A stretch of 64,000 bases of DNA, from positions 248,001-312,000 of the forward strand of contig JAIYDN010000052.1 in NCBI GenBank assembly GCA_027487485.1, read 5' to 3'. The notes under the pieces were generated by a model that was given only the letters and a program-made list of their open reading frames with translations, ran no database searches and had not been told where the DNA came from. Origin of the DNA: Planctomycetaceae bacterium. GTDB taxonomy: Bacteria; Planctomycetota; Planctomycetia; Pirellulales; Pirellulaceae. Shown here one piece after another: positions 1-9,558 of the stretch (position 1 is its first letter; every line of letters starts with the position of its first letter). The position numbers were made by a program, and so were the translations under genes.

Positions 1-150
1 TATTCGAGGTTGCATGATTTGAGTGGCGATTGCTTCGCTGGGAAAATCAAAGGTAGCTAGTCCATCAAATTCTCTTTGGCCGTTACAATACTGGAAGTTG
101 GCTGTGTTTGCGGTTGCTTTCCCCGTAGTCGAATTGAGAAGAGTTGTTTT

Positions 151-1161
151 ATGATCCGTGTTGGAATTATTGGCGCGTCGGGCTACACTGCGATTGAATC
201 GATTGAATTGCTGTTGCATCACCCTGAAGTGCAGATTGTTGCAGCGACCAGTCGGCAGGCCGATGGAAGCATGATCGCAGACATGCACCCCAGCCTTGTG
301 CGACGCATACGCCTTCCAGTAGAAGATCTGACTCCTGCTCAAGTCGCTGCACGGTGTGATGTTGCTTTCTCGTGCTTGCCTCACGGCGCTTCTGCTCATC
401 ATGTCATGCAGCTTTTGGATGCTGGGTGCCGCGTGATCGACCTGTCAGCGGACTACCGTCTTAGCACCCCTGCTCTTTACCAGAAATGGTATGGCGAGGT
501 GCATCCTGACGCAGGGCGATTAGGTGTAACGCCCTACGGCTTGCCGGAATTGTTTCCTTCCCAATTAAAAGAAGCACGGCTGGTTGCCAATCCTGGGTGC
601 TATCCCACCTCTGCGATTTTGCCTCTTTCGCCTTTATTGAAAGAGGGGCTCATCTCCCCACTAGACATCATTGTCGACAGCAAGTCTGGCGTGAGCGGTG
701 CTGGACGCACACCCAAACTGGGTAACCTGTACTGCGAAGTCAACGAGAGCATCTCCGCTTATTCCGTTGGCAATCATCGCCACCAACCGGAGATCGTCGA
801 CATCATTCATCGCTACAGCGGTGTTGAACCTCAAGTTGTTTTTACTCCCCATTTGGTTCCGATGGAGCGTGGGATCTTGTCGACCATTTATGCTCATCCG
901 GCATCCGGAGCGACTCCCAATCAGATTCGTGAATGTCTGAATACCTACTACGATACATCTTCGTTTGTACGGGTGGTGTCTCACTTGCCTGCGACCCGAT
1001 TTGTTGCTCGAACCAATTACGTGGACATCACCGTTCGCGAGAATGGGCCCAGAATCATTCTGGTCAGTGCAATCGATAACTTAGTAAAGGGCGCAAGCGG
1101 TGCTGCCGTCCAAAACATGAACCACATGTTTGGGCTCGAACCGTCTCTGGGACTGATTTAA
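151..1161 (+). CDS. argC: N-acetyl-gamma-glutamyl-phosphate reductase
   Basis: Cytoplasmic NADPH-dependent reductase of arginine synthesis, converting N-acetylglutamyl phosphate to the semialdehyde. Residues 5-13 (GIIGASGYT) are the nucleotide-binding glycine loop, Cys150 in NPGCYPT is the catalytic thiolate, and the GNHRHQPE block (His209/His211) carries the conserved histidine. The 336 aa length fits the family. An in-frame start at 76 would add 25 residues before the first Rossmann strand with no family counterpart, so the ATG at 151 is preferred. The next gene follows after 12 nt on the same strand. No other arg gene is in the window, so arginine genes are dispersed. Bases 1-150 hold no gene I can see. 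Confidence 0.95.
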   Translation: MIRVGIIGASGYTAIESIELLLHHPEVQIVAATSRQADGSMIADMHPSLVRRIRLPVEDLTPAQVAARCDVAFSCLPHGASAHHVMQLLDAGCRVIDLSADYRLSTPALYQKWYGEVHPDAGRLGVTPYGLPELFPSQLKEARLVANPGCYPTSAILPLSPLLKEGLISPLDIIVDSKSGVSGAGRTPKLGNLYCEVNESISAYSVGNHRHQPEIVDIIHRYSGVEPQVVFTPHLVPMERGILSTIYAHPASGATPNQIRECLNTYYDTSSFVRVVSHLPATRFVARTNYVDITVRENGPRIILVSAIDNLVKGASGAAVQNMNHMFGLEPSLGLI

Positions 1162-1173
1162 GGAACAGGCTGT

Positions 1174-2874
1174 ATGTTTTCGAGACATCCCCAATGGGGT
1201 TACGCCCTGCTGTCGTTGTTCTGCGGCTTTTGCAATCTCGTTGAGCCATCGAATGCTCAATGGAGTGTAAAGTCAACGCGACAGTTGCCCGTCGAAGCTG
1301 TAAACGCTGTAGCCACCCCTGCGGTAGCTACACCCGGGCCTTATTATCGGGTTCAAACGGAAGAAACGTGGAATGAGACAGAGACAGCTCTGATCATTTG
1401 CGATGTCTGGGATTCGCATCACTGTGTCAACGCGGTTCGTCGAGTCCATGAAATTGCACCACGAATCAATGCCATGGCAAATTCACTGCGAGCGCGTGGC
1501 GCAACCATCATTCACGCACCCAGTGATTGCATGAAGTTTTATGAGGGGGCTGCGGCGCGTGAAAGAGCCAAAGAGGTCAAACGTGCGGCAAATGTTCCGA
1601 AGGATCTAGACCGTTGGTGCGATCGGATACCAAGCGAAGAGATCGCGTCCTATCCGGTTGACCAGTCGGACGGAGGTGAAGACGACGACCTGGTCGAACA
1701 CCTGCAATGGGCTAAAACGCTCGAATCGTTAGGGAGGAATCCCAAGCTACCTTGGAAGCAACAGATCGCAACGATTCAAATCGATCAAGAGCAGGACTAC
1801 ATAACGGATGTTGGCAGTGAAGTCTGGAACGTTCTGGAAGACCGAGGGATCAAGCAGGTTTTGATTTGCGGGGTACATACCAACATGTGCGTTCTCGGAC
1901 GACCGTTTGGTTTGCGTCAATTGACTCAGAACGGCAAGCGAGCTTTCCTGGTGAAAGACTTGACCGACACCATGTATAACCCGGCTCAATGGCCGTTCGT
2001 CAGCCATTTCAGCGGGACGGATCTTGTCATCGACCATATCGAACGCCATGTTTGCCCCACGGTTACAAGCGATGCATTTCTTCGCGCACAAGCGACTGCT
2101 GCAGCTGGCGATCCCGATTTTCTAAAGCCAGCCAGGTTTTCACAGGACCGACGGCCGCATCTTGCTATCTTCATTGCAGACGATGAATATCAAACAGAAA
2201 AGACGATTCCCTTGTTGGTAGCAAGACATCTCCAGAACCAGCTCAAGGTCTCCTATCTATTCAAAGGCAAACACTCAGAACCACAGATTCAAGGAATGAA
2301 CACGCTGGAACAAGCGGATGCTTTGCTATTGAGTGTTCGCAGAAATCCGCTTGAAGCCGATGATCTACAGCAGGTGAAGATGTTTTTGCAGTCAGGTAAG
2401 CCGTTGATTGGGATTAGGACTGCCAGCCACGCTTTTTCCCTTCGCAATGGGAAGGTGATTCCAGGCTGTGAACAATGGCACGATTTTGATCAAGTTGCGT
2501 TTGGAGGATCCTATAGGAACCATCACGCCAACGAACTTGCGACTTCGGTAAGAACGGCTGGTGCTAACGTCCCATTTTTTCAGAGCAAAGGATCACTGTA
2601 CCGATTCGTGGGTCTCCAGCCAGGCACCAAGGTTAACTTGTTCGGGGAGGTGACTGGTAAACCCGAGGAGCCTGTTGCATGGACATTCGTTCGGGCAGAT
2701 GGTGGCAAATCGTTCTACACGTCATTAGGACACCCATCCGATTTCGAGGAAACTCCATTTGTGAGTTTGCTTGTGAATGCCTGCTTGCAAGCATGTGGCG
2801 AGGATCCGGTGACTCCTGAAGAAATTACGACGCAACGGAAACGCTATGACAGCGGTGGCGGAAAGCAGCGTTAG
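1174..2874 (+). CDS. Secreted isochorismatase-like cysteine hydrolase fused to a ThuA-like domain
   Basis: 566 aa with an N-terminal signal peptide (hydrophobic core about residues 9-23, cleavage likely after NAQ near 29). Residues about 70-310 are an isochorismatase-like cysteine hydrolase: Asp77 in ICDVWD is the expected catalytic acid and Cys239 in HTNMCVLG the nucleophile. Residues about 325-550 look like a ThuA/class I glutamine-amidotransferase-like domain (strand-rich IFIADDEYQTE start, GSYRNHHANE, late SLGHPSDFEE). Both halves are familiar in planctomycetes; the join in one exported protein is the notable point. It lies 12 nt after argC, so it may be co-transcribed, but no link with arginine synthesis is evident. 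Its stop overlaps the stop of the convergent gene by 4 nt. Substrate unknown. Confidence 0.85.
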   Translation: MFSRHPQWGYALLSLFCGFCNLVEPSNAQWSVKSTRQLPVEAVNAVATPAVATPGPYYRVQTEETWNETETALIICDVWDSHHCVNAVRRVHEIAPRINAMANSLRARGATIIHAPSDCMKFYEGAAARERAKEVKRAANVPKDLDRWCDRIPSEEIASYPVDQSDGGEDDDLVEHLQWAKTLESLGRNPKLPWKQQIATIQIDQEQDYITDVGSEVWNVLEDRGIKQVLICGVHTNMCVLGRPFGLRQLTQNGKRAFLVKDLTDTMYNPAQWPFVSHFSGTDLVIDHIERHVCPTVTSDAFLRAQATAAAGDPDFLKPARFSQDRRPHLAIFIADDEYQTEKTIPLLVARHLQNQLKVSYLFKGKHSEPQIQGMNTLEQADALLLSVRRNPLEADDLQQVKMFLQSGKPLIGIRTASHAFSLRNGKVIPGCEQWHDFDQVAFGGSYRNHHANELATSVRTAGANVPFFQSKGSLYRFVGLQPGTKVNLFGEVTGKPEEPVAWTFVRADGGKSFYTSLGHPSDFEETPFVSLLVNACLQACGEDPVTPEEITTQRKRYDSGGGKQR

Positions 2875-4580
2875 TCTTTTCCGTAGTGCTTGACCTTTTC
2901 CCAATATTCTTCAAAGGCATTGTCTTTGTGGAAATCGGGGCTGTTATCGATATCGTGACATTCCAAGCACTTGTCCCTTGCTTGATCCAATGGCAACTTC
3001 ATTTCGTTTCTCAGCGACTCCATCAACTGAGCGCTAGCTTCGAAATCACCTTGCTCTGCGGCCACGTGTTTCGCTCCGGGTCCATGGCAGTTTTCGCATC
3101 CGTTTGCAACCATCATGGGGGTTGCCTCCAAAGACTCATAGCCCGAACGATAAGGATGGAACTTTTGAGGGTTCCAACCAGTGACGTGGCATGACAAACA
3201 CTCTGGGTCGAAATGGCGCGCCATGGTTCGCTCGGGAGGCTCGATGATGGAATCCGTAGCATGGGCGTGAGGGGTGTTCTTCCAAATATCGAAAGCCGTG
3301 GTATGGCACTCTCCACACTTTTCCGAACCGACAAATTCGCGAGATGTCGGGTGGGAAAGAGGTCTCAGGCCAAGTCCCTCATACGATACCGTTTTGAGTT
3401 GGTCTTGGTATTTGCCGAACAGTTCGGTGATGCGTGGGGAGTCTGGGAATTGGGAACTGAGAGCGATTCGCTGATAGCGAAATGGCTGGGATGGGTCGTC
3501 GAAAAGACCAAATAAGCCCACGTACATTCCTTTGATTCCCATTTGAACCATTTGAGTCTGAGTTCCCTCGACAAGCTCGGGACGGTACGTCGGTTCTCCA
3601 TAGCCACCGGACGTAATCAGCAGCGAGAAGCCAGGAACTTGCTGAGCGTAAACCCGGGACTCTTCTAGAGATGCTTGCGCGATCAAGATCAGATAATCGC
3701 ACTTTTCACGCTTGAGGTCTTCCATGACTTTCTTCAAGGCAACAACACTCGTTGTGATGGAGATGTCCTTGTTCTCGACTTTCTTGGCGTTCTCGTCGCC
3801 TAGCACGCCGGTGACCCCGATTTTTTTTCCGTTCACGACGAAGGTCTTGAACTTCATGTCAAAGCTGGGCTCCACGCTCACGTTGGCGGAAACAAAGAGA
3901 CCACCATTGCCATTGGCTTCGGCCATCGATAACAGCAACGACCCGACGCTTAGTTGTAAGTCGTCCTCGCCGAAGGTGGTCGCTTGGTAGCCCATGGTGT
4001 TCAGGGCGTTGGCCGTCCAGTCGTACTTGATTTCTGACTGGGCGCCACGTCTTCGAACTTGGTTTCCACCATCGATGGGAACTACGTTCCAGCCACGTTG
4101 GCGAATGGTAGATAGCAAGCTATCGCGTCGGTTTAGGCCGCCCTTTTGGTTTTCAAGGCCTGTGCAACCGCAGGGTTCCATGTAGCCGTATTGTTTACCA
4201 GTAATAAAGAAGACTACCGATGGATTTTTCCAATCCACGGCGATCTTTTGATTGCGTTCTTCTTCAGTGGCAACATTGATCGGTCCGGCGGTGTCCTGTT
4301 TCCCTGGAACGGGTACAGCGGAAGCTCGGCCGACGTCTGTCAGCTTCACGTCGGATTTGAGCTTCGGTTCCTGGGGTGATTCATTCTCAGCGGAGGAGTT
4401 AGTGAGCTTTTCCGGGAAACGAATGACCACCTTTTTAGGGGCGGGAGAATTCGGTGGTTCACCGCTCAAGGCAGGCACCAGGACGGAACCAAGGCACGCA
4501 GCAGCCCCCAAAACCAAGAATGTGGATTTAGGCAATCTGGGTTCCCAGCCTCGGTTAACCACGGGCACTGCTCCAATCAT
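2871..4580 (-). CDS. Tetraheme cytochrome c554-like protein with metallophosphatase-like N-terminal domain
   Basis: 569 aa. An N-terminal membrane anchor or signal (about residues 20-38) is followed by a low-complexity linker and, at about 120-400, a calcineurin/5'-nucleotidase-like domain recognisable by the YGYMEPCGCTG and GGLNRR signatures. The C-terminal 150 residues hold four CxxCH heme motifs (CGECH 422-426, CLSCH 461-465, CENCH 495-499, CLECH 538-542) with extra histidines, as in cytochrome c554 relatives. It should act outside the cytoplasmic membrane in electron transfer; the phosphoesterase-like half may be structural or redox-associated, since the canonical metal ligands are not obvious. 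The DUF1573 gene ends 16 nt upstream on the same strand, suggesting an operon. Convergent with the previous gene, overlapping by 4 nt. Confidence 0.8.
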   Translation of the reverse strand: MIGAVPVVNRGWEPRLPKSTFLVLGAAACLGSVLVPALSGEPPNSPAPKKVVIRFPEKLTNSSAENESPQEPKLKSDVKLTDVGRASAVPVPGKQDTAGPINVATEEERNQKIAVDWKNPSVVFFITGKQYGYMEPCGCTGLENQKGGLNRRDSLLSTIRQRGWNVVPIDGGNQVRRRGAQSEIKYDWTANALNTMGYQATTFGEDDLQLSVGSLLLSMAEANGNGGLFVSANVSVEPSFDMKFKTFVVNGKKIGVTGVLGDENAKKVENKDISITTSVVALKKVMEDLKREKCDYLILIAQASLEESRVYAQQVPGFSLLITSGGYGEPTYRPELVEGTQTQMVQMGIKGMYVGLFGLFDDPSQPFRYQRIALSSQFPDSPRITELFGKYQDQLKTVSYEGLGLRPLSHPTSREFVGSEKCGECHTTAFDIWKNTPHAHATDSIIEPPERTMARHFDPECLSCHVTGWNPQKFHPYRSGYESLEATPMMVANGCENCHGPGAKHVAAEQGDFEASAQLMESLRNEMKLPLDQARDKCLECHDIDNSPDFHKDNAFEEYWEKVKHYGKD

Positions 4581-4596
4581 GCAAACGAATCGCGTT

Positions 4597-5811
4597 TTAT
4601 TCTGTTATTTTGAACTTGATAAACATCGGATATTCGCGGGCTGTTTCGACATTGGTTTCGAAAACTATTTTCCCGAAATCTTTGCTGAACGAACCATTCA
4701 ACTCACAAGGTTGGGTACCAGCCGGAACTTCGATCGCAACGGGGAAAAGGCTTTGAGCATCGGATACTTTGGGCTCACCAATCGTGACCTTCACCACGTT
4801 CGGATCAAGCTCTTGGAGAAATATCTCTCGCACCTTCACCTCGGGCGGTTTCCCATCGATATTCTTGACTTTCAAGATAATGCTTTTCTTGATGCCCTTC
4901 CGTGACTCGGCGATCCCCATCGACAGCAGGCTGGTCTCTTCATTGAACTCTCGCCCACCCACGATGCTGATGGATGAGACAGATCGCCCCATGGCTGCAC
5001 AGGTTGCGAATCCTTGCTGAGCTTCTGTGGATCGAGTGCCACGAAACACGATTTCGCCATTGAAACGTCCGGGTGGGACGCCTTTCAACAGAGTAACCTC
5101 AAAGTCCATCGTTTGTCTTGCGTCTGCAAAATCGGCGATCGAGCCAGGCGTGACTGTCTCAATACTAAGAATTTTAACGTCGAAGTACTTCGCTAACGTG
5201 GATTCCGACCATCCCCCTCGTTCAACATCAATAGGCAGTTCTTCGAAGCTGTACATGCGACCTTGGACGGTTTTTGTTTCCGTCGAAAGAGCATCACCAA
5301 AATCGATGGTTGGTGGCGAAAACACGTAGGACACGCCGATGTTGCCGTTGATCGTCAACTTGATTTCTTCTTGGCCGTAGACACTTGTTGAAATGGTTGC
5401 CGTCTGAGCGAATTCCTTCATTCCTTTTTCTGCATACCATTCCAGTTCGACGTTGGTTTCCTGACCAGGGTCAAGCATTTTGTCCTTGAGTTTTCCAACG
5501 GTGCATTTGCATGTGCTCGACTTGAAAGCAATTTCGACAGGTTGGCCACCGACATTCTTCAAAGTAAAGGAATGAGCCCTTCGAGAACCTTGCTTCATTG
5601 TTCCAAAGTTGAACTCCGCACCGCCCACGACTTCGATTTTTCCGGGCTGCCGAGCGTCTTCTAGGCTCTTGGCGATGGATCCATCCATGTCTTCCTTCAG
5701 TCCAAGTATGTTCCGGATGTTTGCGGTTTCAGCGGCGACGCGATATTTGGCAATTCCGAAGCCGATGCCAACACATAGTACGCAGAATAGAAGAGTTCGC
5801 ATTTCGATCAT
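4597..5811 (-). CDS. DUF1573 domain protein, membrane anchored
   Basis: 404 aa with a hydrophobic N-terminus (about residues 5-22) that is a signal peptide or anchor. At about 60-155 is a DUF1573 domain: the FNFGTMKQG start, the TLKNVGGQPVEI strand and the Cys pair in SSTCKCTVG are typical of these Ig-like, ASPM/SPD-2/Hydin-related domains. The rest repeats beta-rich segments without clear motifs. Likely extracytoplasmic and structural or adaptor-like. It precedes the tetraheme protein by 16 nt, and DUF1573 proteins often neighbour secreted redox proteins in planctomycetes, so a shared envelope role is plausible but inferred. ATG at 5802 is an equally possible start. Confidence 0.8.
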   Translation of the reverse strand: MIEMRTLLFCVLCVGIGFGIAKYRVAAETANIRNILGLKEDMDGSIAKSLEDARQPGKIEVVGGAEFNFGTMKQGSRRAHSFTLKNVGGQPVEIAFKSSTCKCTVGKLKDKMLDPGQETNVELEWYAEKGMKEFAQTATISTSVYGQEEIKLTINGNIGVSYVFSPPTIDFGDALSTETKTVQGRMYSFEELPIDVERGGWSESTLAKYFDVKILSIETVTPGSIADFADARQTMDFEVTLLKGVPPGRFNGEIVFRGTRSTEAQQGFATCAAMGRSVSSISIVGGREFNEETSLLSMGIAESRKGIKKSIILKVKNIDGKPPEVKVREIFLQELDPNVVKVTIGEPKVSDAQSLFPVAIEVPAGTQPCELNGSFSKDFGKIVFETNVETAREYPMFIKFKITE

Positions 5812-5982
5812 TCAACCACGAGAAAACAAGTTTACATTCATTGGAAGCACGGTAAACGATGCAGAACGGATAAACCGATCCTGCCCTCACATTCTAACAT
5901 GCATTGCCGGATTATTGAGCAACCGAGTCGGCAATAAAGTGGGCCTGGCCCAACGTCGCTTCCCAGTCTGGTTCCTCCAAAA

Positions 5983-8379
5983 CTATTGCTGTCGATTACG
6001 CAGCCAATCAAAAACCGGTTCGCCTCTTGCCGCCATGGGCTCTAAAGCCTCTCTTGCTGCGGCCGACAGTTTCGTACCTGATATTTCGAGCGTGTACGGA
6101 AAGATGACAACGGAAGCCTTGATTTTTCTGTCCATGTGCACTGTGGTGCGATCAATTTTCAGGGCTGCTTCGATCTTTTCCCAGGCGATTTTGGAATCTC
6201 CAACCCAAGCTGCCGCCACTGCGGCCTGCAATTGGCAACTGGCTGAGTTGGGGTACAGTTGTGCAGCAAGGTTGAAATTTGCCATCGCCATTCGGCGATG
6301 GTCCAAAGTGGTTTTATTGTCGCCGGTATTCTGGTCGGTCCCATGCCCTTTCTCACCAAGGAACATGTGCCATCTCCCGCATTCAGCAGCAGCAGACCAG
6401 TGGTGGGAGTCTCGACGAAGAAATTCTTGAGATGCAACATCGAAAGCGGCGAGCCATTTCGCTTTTTCCTCACGCGATAGATTGCGTTTGGTTAGAACCT
6501 GCACACATTGATCGGCGACTCTTCTCGGTAGTGCAGGGTCCCAGCGATCCAGTTGCATGGTCTTCAGCCAATCGTCGACACTGCGACTCATTACGAAGTT
6601 GGGGGCAAGTGCAAGTTCATCCGAGGTTGCAAGTAAAGGAACGCAAAAGGTTCTGGCTAAATCGAAGGTCGCGGCCAAAAGGATAATGAGAGGCCAAGCA
6701 CGACGCATAGTTGAGCTCAAAACGCTTCGAGAAGCCATCGAAAGCATCTCTTGTCCTGACATTGGATTGCAATCGCATCGAAGTCCTAGACCAACGAGCA
6801 CTGAAAAGCTACACATCAAACCCGGTGTCATCCATCCGCCCGAAAAGCATAAATGCAATAACATCGCCCCAGCCGACACCAAGCAAGCAAGTCTTATCTC
6901 CTGATCGCTGAAAGAAATTGTGCAGTTGCTTATTCCGATCCAAGTGACGAAGCCGCATCCGAAGAATAGAAGCGATGCGATGCACGTTTCGTCGTTATTT
7001 GCTAAGTAGTAGAAGGCGGACAGGCATAAGCAAGCAAGGATTGCCCCGATTGCAATTAGCCTTGAGCTTTTCGTGGAATCGAATTCAATGCCGCTTTTGT
7101 CGCTTGAGTTCGCAAAGGGGGTGCCATTTTGTTGCCGTCTGTATCCAAGAAAAAACGGGTAAGCGATAGCCAATAAAATGGCCAACAGAAAGATCAGCAA
7201 TGGGATTCCACCGACGCAGGTCACCTCCACCAAGAAGTTATGGGGGTCTGCGGGTGTTTCGGATGCGGTGATGGCTTTCACTTGAGCATAACTGCTTTGA
7301 AAATTGCCCGAACCAACCCCGTACCAAGGATGCATTTGAACAATCTTCCAAGCCCCCTGCCAATACTCAAACCGGTAGGAAAGAGACTTCCCTGCTTCTG
7401 TAAAAAGCTGTGGTTCACGAACCGCCACGTACGCAATCACAATGATGAAGCAAGATGCTAATCCGATAAAAACGATTCGATAGATTCGAAGCAGATTCAA
7501 GCATCGCTCTCTCACATGTGGAACAAACCACAGCACCGATGCGACTCCAACCCCCATCGCTAAGAGAGCGGAGCGGCTTCGCGTCAGCCAAATAGCGTAT
7601 GTCAAAATCACTAAAATCCCTAACAGCCAGAAGAGTGATCGACGAGCATCCTTGGTTTCGATTCCGCGGCTTGCAACAAGAACGGCAACGGCTACCAGAA
7701 AGACGATCCAAATCAACAAGAATCCAGCCAGGGAGTTTGTTAATGCAAAGGGACCTGTTGGTTCTAGGCTCCCAAGACGGCTCGCATAGAGCATGGCATC
7801 GGAGGAGCCTGGTATCACGCCAAGTTGTTCTAAGAATAAGTTTGGGTCTTGCGCGAAGGCAAAACGATCCTTGGGTAACGTGTAAAAGTATTGGAACAAC
7901 GTGATCGCCACCGTTCCCGTTGCGCAGGACACAAGGAGTGTTACCAACGAATCAGCCACCCTCCTGCTTCTGCAAAGTTGTATCAAGGACAACAGCAAAA
8001 CGATTTGACTGATCCACTGCCAACAACCATTTAGGCTATACCTTCCATTGACGTACTGAACTTGAAAGTGCGTAGCGAATCGAAGCCAACATGCGAAGGC
8101 AATGCAGGAACCGACGAAAAACCAATGCACCCCAAGGGGGGCGGTTTCCTTTCGCTCCAGGAACCAATTGATCGCCACGAAAAAACCGATGGCCATGGAT
8201 AGCACAATCAGCGGCAAACTATCGCCGTTCGCAATTCCCATCACCGTGTCGCAAGGGTTCCACTGCGATAAAACGATCAAGATAGAAGTCAAAAGCAAAG
8301 CGGCTTGATTGGGCAGTTGGAGCACCCACGAAGATTGCTCAAGTCGATTTTTTGGAAGTTCTCTCTGGATAGCTGGCAT
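5983..8379 (-). CDS. O-antigen ligase/polymerase-like membrane protein with C-terminal helical repeats
   Basis: About 798 aa if started at ATG 8379. At least ten hydrophobic segments cover residues about 20-560. The large loop carries the Wzy_C/WaaL-type pattern GSGNFQSSYAQ followed by DPHNFLVEV, typical of O-antigen ligases and exopolysaccharide polymerases. The last roughly 200 residues are soluble and look TPR-like (FNLAAQLYPNSASCQLQAA). The frame is open to 8652, but that extra stretch overlaps the upstream transferase and reads as charged junk, so 8379 is preferred, leaving 8 nt to the upstream stop. It follows a WecA-type transferase, consistent with making or attaching a surface polysaccharide. 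Confidence 0.82.
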   Translation of the reverse strand: MPAIQRELPKNRLEQSSWVLQLPNQAALLLTSILIVLSQWNPCDTVMGIANGDSLPLIVLSMAIGFFVAINWFLERKETAPLGVHWFFVGSCIAFACWLRFATHFQVQYVNGRYSLNGCWQWISQIVLLLSLIQLCRSRRVADSLVTLLVSCATGTVAITLFQYFYTLPKDRFAFAQDPNLFLEQLGVIPGSSDAMLYASRLGSLEPTGPFALTNSLAGFLLIWIVFLVAVAVLVASRGIETKDARRSLFWLLGILVILTYAIWLTRSRSALLAMGVGVASVLWFVPHVRERCLNLLRIYRIVFIGLASCFIIVIAYVAVREPQLFTEAGKSLSYRFEYWQGAWKIVQMHPWYGVGSGNFQSSYAQVKAITASETPADPHNFLVEVTCVGGIPLLIFLLAILLAIAYPFFLGYRRQQNGTPFANSSDKSGIEFDSTKSSRLIAIGAILACLCLSAFYYLANNDETCIASLLFFGCGFVTWIGISNCTISFSDQEIRLACLVSAGAMLLHLCFSGGWMTPGLMCSFSVLVGLGLRCDCNPMSGQEMLSMASRSVLSSTMRRAWPLIILLAATFDLARTFCVPLLATSDELALAPNFVMSRSVDDWLKTMQLDRWDPALPRRVADQCVQVLTKRNLSREEKAKWLAAFDVASQEFLRRDSHHWSAAAECGRWHMFLGEKGHGTDQNTGDNKTTLDHRRMAMANFNLAAQLYPNSASCQLQAAVAAAWVGDSKIAWEKIEAALKIDRTTVHMDRKIKASVVIFPYTLEISGTKLSAAAREALEPMAARGEPVFDWLRNRQQ

Positions 8380-8387
8380 GAACCGAC

Positions 8388-9545
8388 TCAACTTTGTTGG
8401 TTGGGGTGTGTTCCAGTTAGGCTCTCCAAGACCGCAACCAGACTGAGCATGCACAGAACAATCGCGATCACAATCACAGCCCCCCATAAGTCTGTTCTCG
8501 GTAGCAATAAAGCACCCAAGGAGCAGGTGATGGTTGCGAGATAAATGGTTACCACGGCCTGTTTCTTCGTCATCCCTAAGTCGACTAAGCGATGCGAAAA
8601 ATGTCGCTTGTCTGCTTGAAAAGGACTGCGTCCTTCTCTTAGACGAATCCAAATCACACTAGCCATGTCATAGAGCGGAATTGCCAGAACACACAACGGT
8701 GCGAGGACCGCATGCGGTGTTTGACCTTTGGCACCTGTGTAAGTGGAAAGCAAAGTGGCGATAGCAATCCAATAACCAACGAAGTAACTGCCTGCATCCC
8801 CCATGAATATGGATGCGGGGGGCCAGTTGTGTTTCAAGAAACCCAACAGAGCACCACAAAGGACAAGCAAAGTCGCCCCGACAAAAAGTTGAGGGCCGCT
8901 CTGGGATGGCTCTGGGTTGACGAACAACATCACGGAAAGCATCACGCAAATAATTGCAGCTACGCCGCCACTAAGAGCGTCCATGTTGTCCAACATGTTG
9001 AACGAATTGATCAACATGACAATCCAAACAACGCTAAGTATCGATGTTAACCATGGGATTCCGATGAATGCAGTGAGTTGTAAATTTTGCCAATACACGA
9101 CGAAGGCAGCGACGATAAACTCGATGGCAAGCCGAACCTGCCATGGCAATGCAAACTTGTCATCCAACAGACCCAAAAGAGTTAATACCGTTCCGCCACC
9201 AATTAGCACCCATATCTGAGTCGCACGAAACGCCATGCCTGGAAGATGCACTTCTAACTGACTTGGAAGCAGGCTGCTGGCAAGCGATGGATTGCCCTGT
9301 AAAAAAAACAGACCAAGGGTTCCAATCAAAAACGTACCAACCACACCCAACCAAATCCCCAATCCGCCCCCCAATGGAATTGGCGTTGAATGCGACTTGC
9401 GAGCGTTTGGGCGATCCAATAAGCCCAGACGATCAGCCCATTTTTTGACCCATCCTACGGCAATCCACGAAATGAGGCACGCGGGGCCAACCGTAATGAG
9501 CGAAAGCACTGCAACGAGTAAAAGTTGGTTCTTCAATGCGTCCAA
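8388..9545 (-). CDS. Undecaprenyl-phosphate N-acetylhexosamine-1-phosphate transferase (WecA/TagO/MraY family)
   Basis: Polytopic membrane enzyme that starts lipid-linked glycan synthesis by moving a phosphosugar from a UDP-sugar to undecaprenyl phosphate. Diagnostic motifs in order: LLDRPNARKSHSTPIPLGGG, the GLLDDKF Asp pair, NSFNMLDNMDALSGG, FMGDAGSYFVGY and the His-rich loop RHFSHRLVDLGM. About ten membrane segments. The frame is open to 9728, overlapping the DUF4416 gene; the sequence up to residue 60 of that frame is not family-like and no ATG lies near the first membrane helix. I therefore place the start at TTG 9545 (TTG 9536 is the alternative). Thirteen nt separate it from the DUF4416 stop. 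Confidence is high for family, low for the exact start. Confidence 0.85.
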   Translation of the reverse strand: MDALKNQLLLVAVLSLITVGPACLISWIAVGWVKKWADRLGLLDRPNARKSHSTPIPLGGGLGIWLGVVGTFLIGTLGLFFLQGNPSLASSLLPSQLEVHLPGMAFRATQIWVLIGGGTVLTLLGLLDDKFALPWQVRLAIEFIVAAFVVYWQNLQLTAFIGIPWLTSILSVVWIVMLINSFNMLDNMDALSGGVAAIICVMLSVMLFVNPEPSQSGPQLFVGATLLVLCGALLGFLKHNWPPASIFMGDAGSYFVGYWIAIATLLSTYTGAKGQTPHAVLAPLCVLAIPLYDMASVIWIRLREGRSPFQADKRHFSHRLVDLGMTKKQAVVTIYLATITCSLGALLLPRTDLWGAVIVIAIVLCMLSLVAVLESLTGTHPNQQS

Positions 9546-9558
9546 GTTGATCGCCCAT

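Noticed and set aside
8380-8652. N-terminal extension of the polymerase-like protein
   Set aside because: It lies in the WecA-like coding sequence and is not membrane- or family-like, so ATG 8379 was taken.
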